Origin: Nitrospinota bacterium
GTDB lineage: Bacteria > Nitrospinota > Nitrospinia > Nitrospinales > Nitrospinaceae
Assembly: GCA_029879645.1 (NCBI GenBank)
Contig: JAOUPX010000014.1
Span: 1 to 43,124, forward strand
Length of the DNA: 43,124 nt
Reading direction: 5' to 3'
Shown here one piece after another: positions 32,487-41,271 of the stretch. How positions within the stretch are numbered: the stretch's first letter is position 1; each line of letters starts with the position of its first letter. Under the pieces are notes generated by a model that searched no databases, was not told the origin of the DNA, and was given only the letters and a program-made list of their open reading frames with translations. Position numbers and translations under genes: made by a program.

Positions 32487-33920
32487 TCAGGGATGGGCGA
32501 GAGAAAGGACAGGTCCCGGGAACAGGCCCAGCTCCACGGTGCCCAGGATACCGATGATAATTACCAGAAGCGTTATGGGGGTCAGGGATATCTGAAGCTC
32601 ACCTTCAGGTTCTTTCATATACATGAAAACGATCACCCGCAGGTAGTAATAAAAGGAAATGGCACTGTTCAATACCGCCAGCACAACCAGTGTCACATAG
32701 CCTTCCTTTAATGCGGCTTGGAAGATATAGAATTTGGCCACGAACCCGGCAAGCGGCGGAAGTCCTCCCAGTGAAAGCAGGAAAATGGTCATCGCCAGGC
32801 CCAGCAGGGGAGCTTGAAATCCAAGGCCGGAATAATCTTTCAGCTCCAGATTTTCTTTTCCTTCGCGGCCGAGGAGGGTGACCACTCCGAACGCTCCAAA
32901 CGTCATGAATGCGTAAGCCAGCATATAAAAAACCAGTGCAGAACTGGCCAGTGAGCTTTTCGCGATAATGGCAATCAAGAGATACCCGGCATGGGAGATA
33001 CTTGAGTAGGCCAGCAGACGCTTGATATTGGTCTGCATGATCGCTCCCAGATTTCCCACGAACATGGTGATGACAGCGACAATGCTTAATACCATTTCCC
33101 AGGAGGGGGCCAGACCGGGCATGGCTTCTGTAAAAACCCTAAAAAAGGCCGCAAAAGCCGCCGCCTTGGGTCCAACAGCCATGAATGCGGTTACCGGCGT
33201 AGGAGCCCCCTGGTAGACATCAGGCGCCCACATGTGAAAGGGGACTGACGCCACTTTGAACCCGAATCCCAACACCAGCAGGATCACTCCCATGGTCAGC
33301 AGGGGTTGGGAACCTGTCTGTCCACTACTGATGGCTTCGGCGATTCCCGCCAATTTGGTGGTGCCGGTGGAGCCATAGAGTAAGGTCATGCCATAAAGCA
33401 GGAAACCGGTGGCGAATGCACCCAATAGAAAATACTTCAGGGCGGCTTCGCTAGACCGGACATCCCCCCGGCGAATCCCTGCCAGGACGTAAAGACAGAG
33501 GGAAACGATTTCGATCCCGAGGAAAATCATGATCAAGTCTGTAGACGAGGCAAGGATGATCATCCCCACCGTACAAAACAGGATCAGGCTGTAATACTCA
33601 CCCACGCGTATTTTTTCACGCTTGTTGTAATCAACCGAAAGCAGAATAGCCAGAGCCGAACTCAGGCAGAAAATCATAGTGAAGAAAACGGACATGTGGT
33701 CGACAACAAAACTGCCACCAAAGGAATGCACCGGCCAGTCGGTTTTGGCGAAACTGCTGACCGCCGTCATCAACAATCCCGTTAGAGAGACAAATACCAA
33801 TCCGGACTTGTTTTTGCCGATAAACAGATCCATCAGCATCACCAGCATGGTGAATACGCTGAGCACCAGCACGGGCGCGAGGCTGATTAAATCGACTTCA
33901 GGTGCGGGTATTAGATCCAC
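32487..33920 (-). CDS. nuoN: NADH-quinone oxidoreductase subunit N
   Basis: NuoN is one of the three antiporter-like, proton-pumping subunits in the membrane arm of complex I. The 477-residue protein has about 14 membrane helices. Conserved stretches include FKVASVPFHMWAPDVYQGAPTPVTAFMAVGPKAAAFAAFFRVF, with the helix-7 Lys and the PTPVTAF motif, and KRLLAYSSISHAGYLLIAI. It is the last gene of the nuo operon; nuoM lies 17 bases upstream. After the stop CCGGA-N5-TCCGG can pair but has no T-run. Confidence 0.94.
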   Translation of the reverse strand: MDLIPAPEVDLISLAPVLVLSVFTMLVMLMDLFIGKNKSGLVFVSLTGLLMTAVSSFAKTDWPVHSFGGSFVVDHMSVFFTMIFCLSSALAILLSVDYNKREKIRVGEYYSLILFCTVGMIILASSTDLIMIFLGIEIVSLCLYVLAGIRRGDVRSSEAALKYFLLGAFATGFLLYGMTLLYGSTGTTKLAGIAEAISSGQTGSQPLLTMGVILLVLGFGFKVASVPFHMWAPDVYQGAPTPVTAFMAVGPKAAAFAAFFRVFTEAMPGLAPSWEMVLSIVAVITMFVGNLGAIMQTNIKRLLAYSSISHAGYLLIAIIAKSSLASSALVFYMLAYAFMTFGAFGVVTLLGREGKENLELKDYSGLGFQAPLLGLAMTIFLLSLGGLPPLAGFVAKFYIFQAALKEGYVTLVVLAVLNSAISFYYYLRVIVFMYMKEPEGELQISLTPITLLVIIIGILGTVELGLFPGPVLSLAHP

Positions 33921-33937
33921 AAATAATCCTTCCTCAA

Positions 33938-35503
33938 TTAATGAGTTTCATGCAGGCCGGCTTCGGCCTTTGCCATCTTAACAGGAGTTGCTACGGCCGC
34001 GTGATGACCACCGGGCGACTCATGTGTTTTCTTCGGTTCGACCTGTGTAATCAGATGTTCTATGGACGCGTCAAATGTTTTGGTAAAGGGCTTCGGATAA
34101 AACCCGATCCAGAATACAAAAATAATCAGCGGGATCATGGTGCATAATTCCCTCGGCGTCATGTCGGTCAGCTTTTCGTTTTCCGGGTGTTTGATTTCAA
34201 GAAACATCACCCGTTGAAACATCCACAACATATAACACGCGGCAAAGATGACACCGCTCGTGGCCACAATAGCGAATCCCATTTGATTCTGGAAAATTCC
34301 CAGGAGAATAAGGAACTCCCCGATGAACCCGTTGGTTCCCGGTAAGCCGACCGATGACAGGGTCATAATCATAAAGCATACAGTGAACACGGGGATTACC
34401 TTCGCCAAGCCGCCAAAATCTTTAATGAGTCGCGTGTGCCGCCGGTCATAGATCATGCCAACCAGCAGGAAGAGTGCTCCTGAGGTGATGCCGTGATTGA
34501 TGTTTTGTAACAGGGCGCCCTGCAATCCATAATGGTTGAAGGCAAAAATACCCAGCATGACAAATCCCAGATGGCTCACACTGGAATAGGCGACCAGTTT
34601 CTTGAGGTCTTCCTGCATCATGGCGACCAGCGCCCCGTAAACGATACCAATGACAGCTAAGCCGCAGACATAAGGCAGGAATTCGACACTGGCCAAAGGA
34701 AACAGTGGCAGATTGAAGCGGAGAAACCCGTAGGTCCCCATCTTCAGCAGAACACCCGCCAGGATAACACTGCCCGCAGTGGGCGCTTCGACGTGGGCAT
34801 CCGGCAACCATGTGTGGAACGGGAACATTGGTACTTTGATGGCAAACGCCAGGAAAAATGCGCAGAACAACCATTTCTGCTCGATCATATCCAGATTGAT
34901 CTGTTGGGTGATCAGCATGATATCGGTCGTGAACACACCGACTGTTTCATGGAAATGGAAGTACATCCAGATGATGGCCACTAGCATCAGCAGGGAGCCG
35001 ACAGCGGTATAAATGAAGAATTTAACCGCCGCGTAGATCCTACGTGGACCGCCCCAGACACCGATGATGAGATACATCGGAATCAGCTGGAATTCCCAGA
35101 ATACATAAAACAGGAAAAAGTCCAGGGAGATGAAGACCCCGAGCATACCCGTGCTGAGGGCCAGCATTGCCATCATATATTCTTTGACATGCTTCTTGAC
35201 GCCGAATGAAGCCAGAATGGCGATGGCGGTCAGCATCGTGGTCATTATATAGAGCAGGAGTGAAATCCCGTCCAAACCCACGTGGTAACTGATTCCCCAG
35301 TCTGTGATCCATGGGATATCCATGGTGAACTGCATCGCCGCCGTGGTCGTGTCGAAATCGGCGTACAACTGCAGGGACAGCAGGAAATCCGCAATGGCAA
35401 CGGCCAACGCGGTCTGCTTGATTGCCCCTTCTTCCTCTTTAGGAATAAAAGCCAGTGCAATAGCACCGACCAGCGGCAGGAATGTCAGAAAAGTTAAAAA
35501 CAT
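33938..35503 (-). CDS. nuoM: NADH-quinone oxidoreductase subunit M
   Basis: NuoM is the second proton-pumping subunit of complex I. The 521-residue protein has the core motifs: FYVFWEFQLIPMYLIIGVWGG, with the helix-5 Glu, FAIKVPMFPFHTWLPDAHVEAPTAGSVILAGVLLKMGTYGFLR, and KKLVAYSSVSHLGFVMLGI. The last 40 residues form a soluble tail rich in His, Lys, Pro and Ala (KKTHESPGGHHAAVATPVK...) beyond the usual end of the family. It is preceded by nuoL (10 bases) and followed by nuoN. Confidence 0.95.
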   Translation of the reverse strand: MFLTFLTFLPLVGAIALAFIPKEEEGAIKQTALAVAIADFLLSLQLYADFDTTTAAMQFTMDIPWITDWGISYHVGLDGISLLLYIMTTMLTAIAILASFGVKKHVKEYMMAMLALSTGMLGVFISLDFFLFYVFWEFQLIPMYLIIGVWGGPRRIYAAVKFFIYTAVGSLLMLVAIIWMYFHFHETVGVFTTDIMLITQQINLDMIEQKWLFCAFFLAFAIKVPMFPFHTWLPDAHVEAPTAGSVILAGVLLKMGTYGFLRFNLPLFPLASVEFLPYVCGLAVIGIVYGALVAMMQEDLKKLVAYSSVSHLGFVMLGIFAFNHYGLQGALLQNINHGITSGALFLLVGMIYDRRHTRLIKDFGGLAKVIPVFTVCFMIMTLSSVGLPGTNGFIGEFLILLGIFQNQMGFAIVATSGVIFAACYMLWMFQRVMFLEIKHPENEKLTDMTPRELCTMIPLIIFVFWIGFYPKPFTKTFDASIEHLITQVEPKKTHESPGGHHAAVATPVKMAKAEAGLHETH

Positions 35504-35513
35504 AGGTTTCGGG

Positions 35514-37499
35514 TCAGAATTCCATCTGACTGACTATCATTAAAAATATAAAGCCGACTACCATTATCAAGGCGTAGTTTCGGACAAATCCCGATTGGAA
35601 ACTACTGGCTATTTTACTCAAGAAACTAATAACCCAGGCGACTCCGTTGACGGCACCATCCACACCCCGAACATCAGCCTGCTTCCAGAGCATGTCGGAA
35701 CCTTTGACGATGGGTTTCACGATTGTTTCGTCGTACAACTCATCGACATAATATTTGTTTTCCACCAGATTGAATCCCCATTGTCCCTTGACCAGCTTTC
35801 CGGGAAGTTCGGGTCTTTTGATATAGAAAAACCAGGCGGTCGCAATTCCGGCTAGAGCCACGCCGACAGAGAAAACCATCAAAGTGATTTCCAGCCAGAT
35901 ATTATGTGAGGTGTGTTGCGCCTTGTGAAGTACTTCAGCAAAGGAAGTATGATGGCCATGTTCCGCCAGCATGCGTTCAGAAGCATGAAGAGCGGTTTCC
36001 AGATCGAAGGCCAGTACCGGCTCCAGCCAGTTGTGCAGGATATGCCAGCCATGGATCAGCGGAATGCCCAGAAGACCGCCTGTCAATGCCAGGAAGGCCA
36101 GTATGATCAAAGGCAGGGTCATTACTTTGGGTGATTCATGGGGATGTACATGAGGATCGACATTGGATGGTCCGTGAAATGTCAGAAACACCAGTCGGAA
36201 CATATAGAAAGCGGTGATAAAGGCGCCGCTGATACCCATGCCCCAATAGATGACATTTCCATCCATCAATGCGTGGTACAGAATCTCGTCTTTACTGAAG
36301 AATCCTGAGAATGGAAATATCCCCGCGATAGCAATGGTCGAAACCAGAAACGTAACATAAGTGATCGGGAAGTGATCTTTCAAACCGCCCATTTTGCGGA
36401 TGTCCTGCTCATGGTGCATACCGTGAATAACGCTTCCGGAACCAAGAAACAGGCATGCTTTGAAGAAAGCATGAGTCACGAGATGGAATATCGCCGCAGT
36501 GTAGGCACCGACGCCACAGGCCAGGAACATGTAGCCGATCTGGCTGACAGTAGAGTAGGCCAGCACGCGTTTGATGTCCCATTGTGTACAACCGATGGTT
36601 GCCGCAAATAACGCGGTGCCGCCACCGACCAGTGCAATAATCATCATCGTCAGAGGTGCCAGATTAAACAAGGCGCTGCACCGTACAACCATATAAACGC
36701 CGGCTGTGACCATGGTCGCGGCATGGATGAGCGCACTGACCGGAGTCGGGCCTTCCATTGCATCCGGTAGCCAGGTATAGAGAGGAATCTGAGCCGATTT
36801 ACCGGTGGCGCCGACGAACAGCGCCAGGGTTATCAGGGTTGCGGCTTCGCTGTTGTAAATCAGCGTGGTCGGGGCCGCCAGCATGACCTCAGTGAAGTCA
36901 ATGGTCCCGAACATCTTGAAGATGCCGAATATTCCCAGAAGAAACGCAAAGTCACCAACCCGGTTTACTACGAATGCCTTGACGCCGGCGTCGCAGGCTG
37001 ATTTCTTTTCAAAGTAGTACCCGATCAGGAAGTACGAACACACGCCCACGCCTTCCCAGCCGATAAACATCACCAGGAAATTGTTTCCCATCACCAGGAG
37101 TAGCATGGAGAACAGGAACAGGTTCAGGTAGGCGAAATAGCGGTAGTAGCTGTACTCCTCGTGCATGTAACCAATGGAATAGATATGGATGATGGATCCG
37201 ACACCGGTCACCACCATCATCATGACGAGTGAAAGAGGATCAATCTGAAATCCGAAATCGACGTGGAAATTACCCGCGGAGATCCAGGTGAACAGGGATT
37301 GCTCGGGGTAGGGGGTTCCTGCTGTGTGGAACAAAGTGCCGGCGAATAGAACCAACGTCACGATAAACGACAGCACCGGCCCGGTACAGGCCACCCAACT
37401 GACCCGGTCCTTGCCGATTTTGAGTCCGAAGAAGCCGTTGATGATGGAGCCGATCAACGGAAACAGCGGTACCAGGAACGCGAGATTAACAAATGACAT
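35514..37499 (-). CDS. nuoL: NADH-quinone oxidoreductase subunit L
   Basis: NuoL is the distal pump of complex I and carries the long lateral helix. The 661-residue protein includes GVGVCSYFLIGYYFEKKSACDAGVKAFVVNRVGDFAFLLGIFG, KSAQIPLYTWLPDAMEGPTPVSALIHAATMVTAGVYMVVRC and IKRVLAYSTVSQIGYMFLACGV, all family hallmarks. A C-terminal helical arm (about 530-660, LVENKYYVDELYDETIVKPIVKGSDM...) matches the lateral helix region. There is one copy each of NuoL, M and N. Eleven bases separate it from nuoK. Confidence 0.96.
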   Translation of the reverse strand: MSFVNLAFLVPLFPLIGSIINGFFGLKIGKDRVSWVACTGPVLSFIVTLVLFAGTLFHTAGTPYPEQSLFTWISAGNFHVDFGFQIDPLSLVMMMVVTGVGSIIHIYSIGYMHEEYSYYRYFAYLNLFLFSMLLLVMGNNFLVMFIGWEGVGVCSYFLIGYYFEKKSACDAGVKAFVVNRVGDFAFLLGIFGIFKMFGTIDFTEVMLAAPTTLIYNSEAATLITLALFVGATGKSAQIPLYTWLPDAMEGPTPVSALIHAATMVTAGVYMVVRCSALFNLAPLTMMIIALVGGGTALFAATIGCTQWDIKRVLAYSTVSQIGYMFLACGVGAYTAAIFHLVTHAFFKACLFLGSGSVIHGMHHEQDIRKMGGLKDHFPITYVTFLVSTIAIAGIFPFSGFFSKDEILYHALMDGNVIYWGMGISGAFITAFYMFRLVFLTFHGPSNVDPHVHPHESPKVMTLPLIILAFLALTGGLLGIPLIHGWHILHNWLEPVLAFDLETALHASERMLAEHGHHTSFAEVLHKAQHTSHNIWLEITLMVFSVGVALAGIATAWFFYIKRPELPGKLVKGQWGFNLVENKYYVDELYDETIVKPIVKGSDMLWKQADVRGVDGAVNGVAWVISFLSKIASSFQSGFVRNYALIMVVGFIFLMIVSQMEF

Positions 37500-37510
37500 C
37501 GATTAGATTC

Positions 37511-37819
37511 CTACCACTTCATCAGGTTGAGTTCGTCAAGATTGACGGTGGCCTTGTTGCGGAACAGGGAGATTACAATCGCCAGCCCCACGGAGACCTC
37601 CGCCGCGGCCACGCACATGACCATAAAACTGAATATCTGCCCGTCATGCTGATTCAAATAACGGTCAAACGCGATTAACGAAATGTTGACCGCATTCAAC
37701 ATGATCTCCACACACATAAACACCACAATGGCATTGCGTCGTATCAATACGCCTAGAACACCGATTGAAAACAGTGTCGCGCTGAGAATCAAATAATGTG
37801 AGAGAGGTACCATAATCAA
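37511..37819 (-). CDS. nuoK: NADH-quinone oxidoreductase subunit K
   Basis: NuoK is a small membrane subunit (102 residues, three helices) with the glutamates used in proton transfer. Helix 2 carries the conserved Glu in [12 protein letters not shown], and helix 3 has [23 protein letters not shown]. Its ATG overlaps the nuoJ stop (ATGA). Confidence 0.95.
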   Translation of the reverse strand: MIMVPLSHYLILSATLFSIGVLGVLIRRNAIVVFMCVEIMLNAVNISLIAFDRYLNQHDGQIFSFMVMCVAAAEVSVGLAIVISLFRNKATVNLDELNLMKW

Positions 37820-38322
37820 TCCACCTTGGATTTAGCTAGAACCACCGCTCCTACCATTGCCGCCAGCAGGAGAATCGAGGCCACTTCAAAAGGCAGAACA
37901 AAGTCGGTAAACAAGGACGTCCCGACGCGTTCTGCAGTTCCAAAATTTTCCGGAACGCTGGCCGGGGAGTTGAATTCCGCTCCCCCCGTGATATCAATGA
38001 ACTTATATAAAACTCCCAACATCAGGACACCGGTGAAGCTGGATAGCCAGACGTTCCGTTCGCGGACTTTCCAGACCTTGTCGTCACCTTTCAGGTTGAG
38101 GAGCATTATTACAAACATAAATAGAACCATAATCGCCCCGGCATAGACGATGACCTGGAGAATAGCCAGGAAGTGCGCCTGCAGAAGGACGAACACGCCG
38201 GCAAGACCCAGCATCATCCCGATCAGGGAAACGGCGGATCCGATAGGGCTTTTGTTAAACACCACCAGAAATGCCAGGACCACGACAATCAGGGCCAGAG
38301 GATAAAAAATCAGTAGTTCCAT
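37816..38322 (-). CDS. nuoJ: NADH-quinone oxidoreductase subunit J
   Basis: NuoJ is a five-helix membrane subunit at the quinone end of the membrane arm. The 168-residue protein has [26 protein letters not shown], the conserved helix-3 segment with the pi-bulge Tyr, and ends with [20 protein letters not shown]. It overlaps nuoI by 13 bases and nuoK by four. Confidence 0.94.
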   Translation of the reverse strand: MELLIFYPLALIVVVLAFLVVFNKSPIGSAVSLIGMMLGLAGVFVLLQAHFLAILQVIVYAGAIMVLFMFVIMLLNLKGDDKVWKVRERNVWLSSFTGVLMLGVLYKFIDITGGAEFNSPASVPENFGTAERVGTSLFTDFVLPFEVASILLLAAMVGAVVLAKSKVD

Positions 38323-38879
38323 TTACCGTACATCTTTCTGCAGAAGTCCATGCGGTCCTTCAACTCCGAAACGGGGACCAGCAATTGTTTCATGTTGTAT
38401 TTCATTTTTTTGCGGTCGAGCATGGTGATGTCGTACTGATCACTCATGAAAATAGCTTCCTCGGGGCAAGCCTCTTCGCAGAATCCACAAAAGATACAAA
38501 CTGCGTAATCTATGGTGAACTCGACCGGATACCGTTCCACTTCATTCTGCTTGCCACTGTTTTCCCCGGGAATGATATCGATGCAGTAAGCGGGGCAGGC
38601 GATCTCGCATAACCCGCAGGCGACACAATTGGGCCGATCGTGTTCGTTCAGGGCCAGAACCGGCCGCCCTCGATAGGCAATTGGAAACTGTATCGTTTCT
38701 TCCGGATAGTACACAGTGAAAATTTCCCGGTCCTTTTTTTTGCCGAGAAAAAACGGTACAAACCCAAATAAATTTTTAAAGAAATGGCGTGAAGTGATCA
38801 ACATCCCCCGAATGATTTCGGGAATGAATGAGCGCTCCCACCACGTCAGCTTTACGTTTCGATTGACGTAGTAAGCCAT
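38310..38879 (-). CDS. nuoI: NADH-quinone oxidoreductase subunit I
   Basis: NuoI is the 2[4Fe-4S] ferredoxin-like subunit that carries clusters N6a and N6b from the peripheral arm toward N2 on NuoB. Two cluster motifs are intact: CVACGLCEIACP (Cys85, 88, 91, 95) and CIFCGFCEEACP (Cys128, 131, 134, 138). The 189-residue length is normal. GGAG seven bases before the ATG is a good ribosome-binding site. It is notable that NuoI is here while its neighbours in the electron path, NuoB and NuoD, are not. Confidence 0.95.
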   Translation of the reverse strand: MAYYVNRNVKLTWWERSFIPEIIRGMLITSRHFFKNLFGFVPFFLGKKKDREIFTVYYPEETIQFPIAYRGRPVLALNEHDRPNCVACGLCEIACPAYCIDIIPGENSGKQNEVERYPVEFTIDYAVCIFCGFCEEACPEEAIFMSDQYDITMLDRKKMKYNMKQLLVPVSELKDRMDFCRKMYGKWNY

Positions 38880-38889
38880 AAGAAGACTC

Positions 38890-39966
38890 CTAATTCAAAG
38901 CCAGAATGACGATTCCGGTTACCACTATATTGGCAAGTGACAACGGCAACAAAATCTTCCATCCCAGTTTCATTATCTGGTCATAGCGGAACCGCGGAAG
39001 GGTCCAGCGAATAATCATTTGCACAAAGATAAAAAATGTCACCTTGCCGAAAAATACACCGACATGGATGAGCATGACGATCAGATTTGCAAAACTGTCG
39101 CCCAGGAAATCAAACATTGAGATGAGGGTGGCGGTAGATAGAAAAGGAATATGCCACGCTCCAAAGAACAGAATGGTAACGATCGCACCGATAGTCACCA
39201 TTTCAATGAATTCAGCCATGAAGAACATACCGAACTTGAGTCCACTGTATTCCGTAAAGTACCCGGCAACGAGTTCCGATTCGGCTTCCGGCGCGTCGAA
39301 TGGGACGCGTTTGTTCTCTGCAATAGACGCCGCGAAAAACATGAGGAATCCCAGCGGCTGCATAAAGAATCCCCAGCGCCAGAAATCTTCCTGCGCGGCG
39401 CCAATCACGGTCAGCTGCATCGATCCATAAACCATTAACACCCCGACAATGGTCAAGCCCATGGCAACTTCGTAGGAAATCATTTGCGAGGCAGTACGCA
39501 TGGACCCGAGCAGGGACCAGTTGTTATTGGAACTCCAGCCGGCAACGACGTAACCATAGGTTGCGATGGACGCGATGGCAAAGACAAACAGCAGGCCAAC
39601 ATCGAGGTCGGAGATCACCAGGTTCACTTCCTGGCCCCACATGGTGTATTTTCCACCGAAAGGGACGACCGCAAAGGTCAAAATGGCGGGGATGAGCGCG
39701 ATAATGGGACTCAGGGTGTGCAGGAGTCGATTGGCGCCCTGTGGGATAAAATCCTCTTTGGTAAACATCTTGAGGCCGTCGGCCATGATGTGAAACAGCC
39801 CCAGCGCGGTGAAGCCCATGATGTCGGCGCGGTTGGCACCGATCCGATCCTGCATGATGGCGCTCTGTTTGCGTTCCACCCAGGTTAAAATCGGTGCGAA
39901 AAACCCAACAGTAACTGCCAGAATAAAAAAGATTTTGACCAATGTGATGGCCAGGTCAATCCACAT
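38890..39966 (-). CDS. nuoH: NADH-quinone oxidoreductase subunit H
   Basis: NuoH forms part of the quinone-binding site at the junction of the two arms. The 358-residue protein has eight or nine helices and the characteristic loops: APILTWVERKQSAIMQDRIGANRADIMG near the start, with the Glu-Arg pair, and the central AENKRVPFDAPEAESELVAGYFTEYSGLKFGMFFMAEF with its acidic channel. FVQMIIRWTLPRFRYDQIMKLGWKILLPL closes the protein. It follows nuoC directly by 17 bases, where nuoD-E-F-G would stand in the usual order. Confidence 0.96.
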   Translation of the reverse strand: MWIDLAITLVKIFFILAVTVGFFAPILTWVERKQSAIMQDRIGANRADIMGFTALGLFHIMADGLKMFTKEDFIPQGANRLLHTLSPIIALIPAILTFAVVPFGGKYTMWGQEVNLVISDLDVGLLFVFAIASIATYGYVVAGWSSNNNWSLLGSMRTASQMISYEVAMGLTIVGVLMVYGSMQLTVIGAAQEDFWRWGFFMQPLGFLMFFAASIAENKRVPFDAPEAESELVAGYFTEYSGLKFGMFFMAEFIEMVTIGAIVTILFFGAWHIPFLSTATLISMFDFLGDSFANLIVMLIHVGVFFGKVTFFIFVQMIIRWTLPRFRYDQIMKLGWKILLPLSLANIVVTGIVILALN

Positions 39967-39983
39967 AATACGTTATCCGAACC

Positions 39984-40469
39984 TCAGTTCAACGGACCGA
40001 TCAACGGTTGCCGCTTGTTAACGGGGTAATCCTTCCGCAGGGGATGGCCCTTGAACCCTTCATAAAGCAATATGCGCTTCAGGTTGGGATGCCCCTTGAA
40101 TTTGATACCATAAAGATCCCATACCTCCCGCTCGAACCAGTTGGCCGATTTGTATAGCGGGACAAGGGAATCTACCAGACAATCCTCCTCATCGACAGGG
40201 ATTTTTAACCGTACCCGGTGATTGTGATTGGAGGAGTAAAAATGATATACGACTTCAAACCGTTGTGGTTTACGGTCCATATAGTCCACGGCTGTCAGAT
40301 CCATTAGGAAGTCCATGCCAAGAGAAGGTTCATCCTTAATGAATTGAACCACGTCCCGGATCATTTCCTTTGAAATCGTGACGGTCTGGTCTCCGCGAAA
40401 GCTATGGTCTTCCTTGACCATATCCGGGAACCGGTCTTTTATTTTTTGGATTATGTTGGTATCACTCAT
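39984..40469 (-). CDS. nuoC: NADH-quinone oxidoreductase subunit C
   Basis: NuoC is the 30-kDa peripheral-arm subunit. The 161-residue protein has the family signature FEREVWDLYGIKFKGHPNLKRILLYEGFKGHPLRKDYPV near its end. It is a free-standing NuoC, not a NuoCD fusion, because it stops soon after the signature (KRQPLIGPLN). It follows nuoA by 18 bases, so no nuoB lies between them. The ATG lacks a strong ribosome-binding site. Confidence 0.95.
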   Translation of the reverse strand: MSDTNIIQKIKDRFPDMVKEDHSFRGDQTVTISKEMIRDVVQFIKDEPSLGMDFLMDLTAVDYMDRKPQRFEVVYHFYSSNHNHRVRLKIPVDEEDCLVDSLVPLYKSANWFEREVWDLYGIKFKGHPNLKRILLYEGFKGHPLRKDYPVNKRQPLIGPLN

Positions 40470-40487
40470 AGCGTATTTAATGACCGA

Positions 40488-40844
40488 TCACTCCCAGTCG
40501 AGTCCTCCCCGAATCCAGACATACATCAACCCCACTCCGAGGATGATGAGAAACACGATCATCTCAACCAGACCGAACAACCCAAGCTTTTTGTATAAAA
40601 TGGCCCAGGGAAAAAGAAAGACCGCCTCAATATCGAATAAAATAAAGAGGACAGCAACCAGGTAGAACTTTACGGAAAACCGCTGGTAGGGAGACACGAT
40701 CTGGGATTCGCCGCATTCGAAAGGCTCCATTTTATCTGCGAATTCACGTTTGGGGCCCAGGATTGTGGTGGCTACGACCATCCCCACGGCAATTCCTGTG
40801 GCAATCAGAAACAGAATAGCCGCGCCTGTGTAGGATTCCAGCAT
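40488..40844 (-). CDS. nuoA: NADH-quinone oxidoreductase subunit A
   Basis: NuoA is a three-helix membrane subunit near the quinone site. The 118-residue protein has helix 1 at about 8-30, then KMEPFECGESQ, with the conserved ECG in the loop that reports the active/deactive state, then FYLVAVLFILFDIEAVFLFPWA and a third helix. GGAG seven bases upstream of the ATG is a good ribosome-binding site. It is the first gene of the operon, which continues without a break to nuoN. Confidence 0.95.
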   Translation of the reverse strand: MLESYTGAAILFLIATGIAVGMVVATTILGPKREFADKMEPFECGESQIVSPYQRFSVKFYLVAVLFILFDIEAVFLFPWAILYKKLGLFGLVEMIVFLIILGVGLMYVWIRGGLDWE

Positions 40845-40949
40845 GCGTTTGCTCCGTTATATCTCTTGTCTAATTATTCAGCAAGTTGTCCCAGCAGTTA
40901 CGGGTCGATAATGTCTCTGGTTTTACCCTTGGTTTTTACTCAATGACCA

Positions 40950-41003
40950 CCGGGCAAAATTACTTAACCCATTTAAAATTCTGTACTTAACCAGTTTGCC
41001 CGG
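40950..41003 (-). promoter_or_regulatory. Inverted-repeat/direct-repeat cluster upstream of the nuo operon
   Basis: CCGGGCAAA (40950-40958) and TTTGCCCGG (40995-41003) are exact inverted repeats. Between them ACTTAACC occurs twice, at 40962-40969 and 40985-40992, 23 bases apart (about two helical turns). The cluster lies 106-160 bases before nuoA. It probably binds a regulator of the nuo operon or of the divergent lpxR-like gene. The rest of the 40845-41271 gap is described in the next entry. Confidence 0.45.
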
Positions 41004-41124
41004 GAGGGGACGAGTTGCTGAAGAAACCTGCAAAATGGTGACGCGGGATACTACTCTATGGCGGTAAGCTTGTCAATCAAAAAGCGTTAAAATCAGCCAC
41101 GTTTGAAGGGGTTTGCCTTTCGCA

Positions 41125-41169
41125 ATAAGAGAAAAAGATCAGCATCATCCGGAAAGTTCCTTCTCTTAT
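41125..41169. repeat. Inverted repeat ATAAGAGAA / TTCTCTTAT
   Basis: Nine-base arms at 41125-41133 and 41161-41169 enclose a 27-base loop that itself contains GGAA-AG-TTCC (41151-41160). The element lies about 100 bases before the lpxR-like gene and could be an mRNA leader structure or an operator. I see no gene in 40845-41271. Confidence 0.35.
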
Positions 41170-41271
41170 GTCCAGCTTGCTATTTAGGAAGTAAGTTCGG
41201 TAAGGTAATGGACTGAATATTTTTGATTTTTTGAAGTATTAATAGGGTAGGGGGAGCGTGAAAGGGGAGGT

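Noticed and set aside
39967-40487. Hidden nuoB or nuoD in the nuoA-C-H junctions.
   Set aside because: The gaps are 17-18 bases, and neither the NuoB cysteine motif nor the NuoD signature occurs in any frame of the operon.
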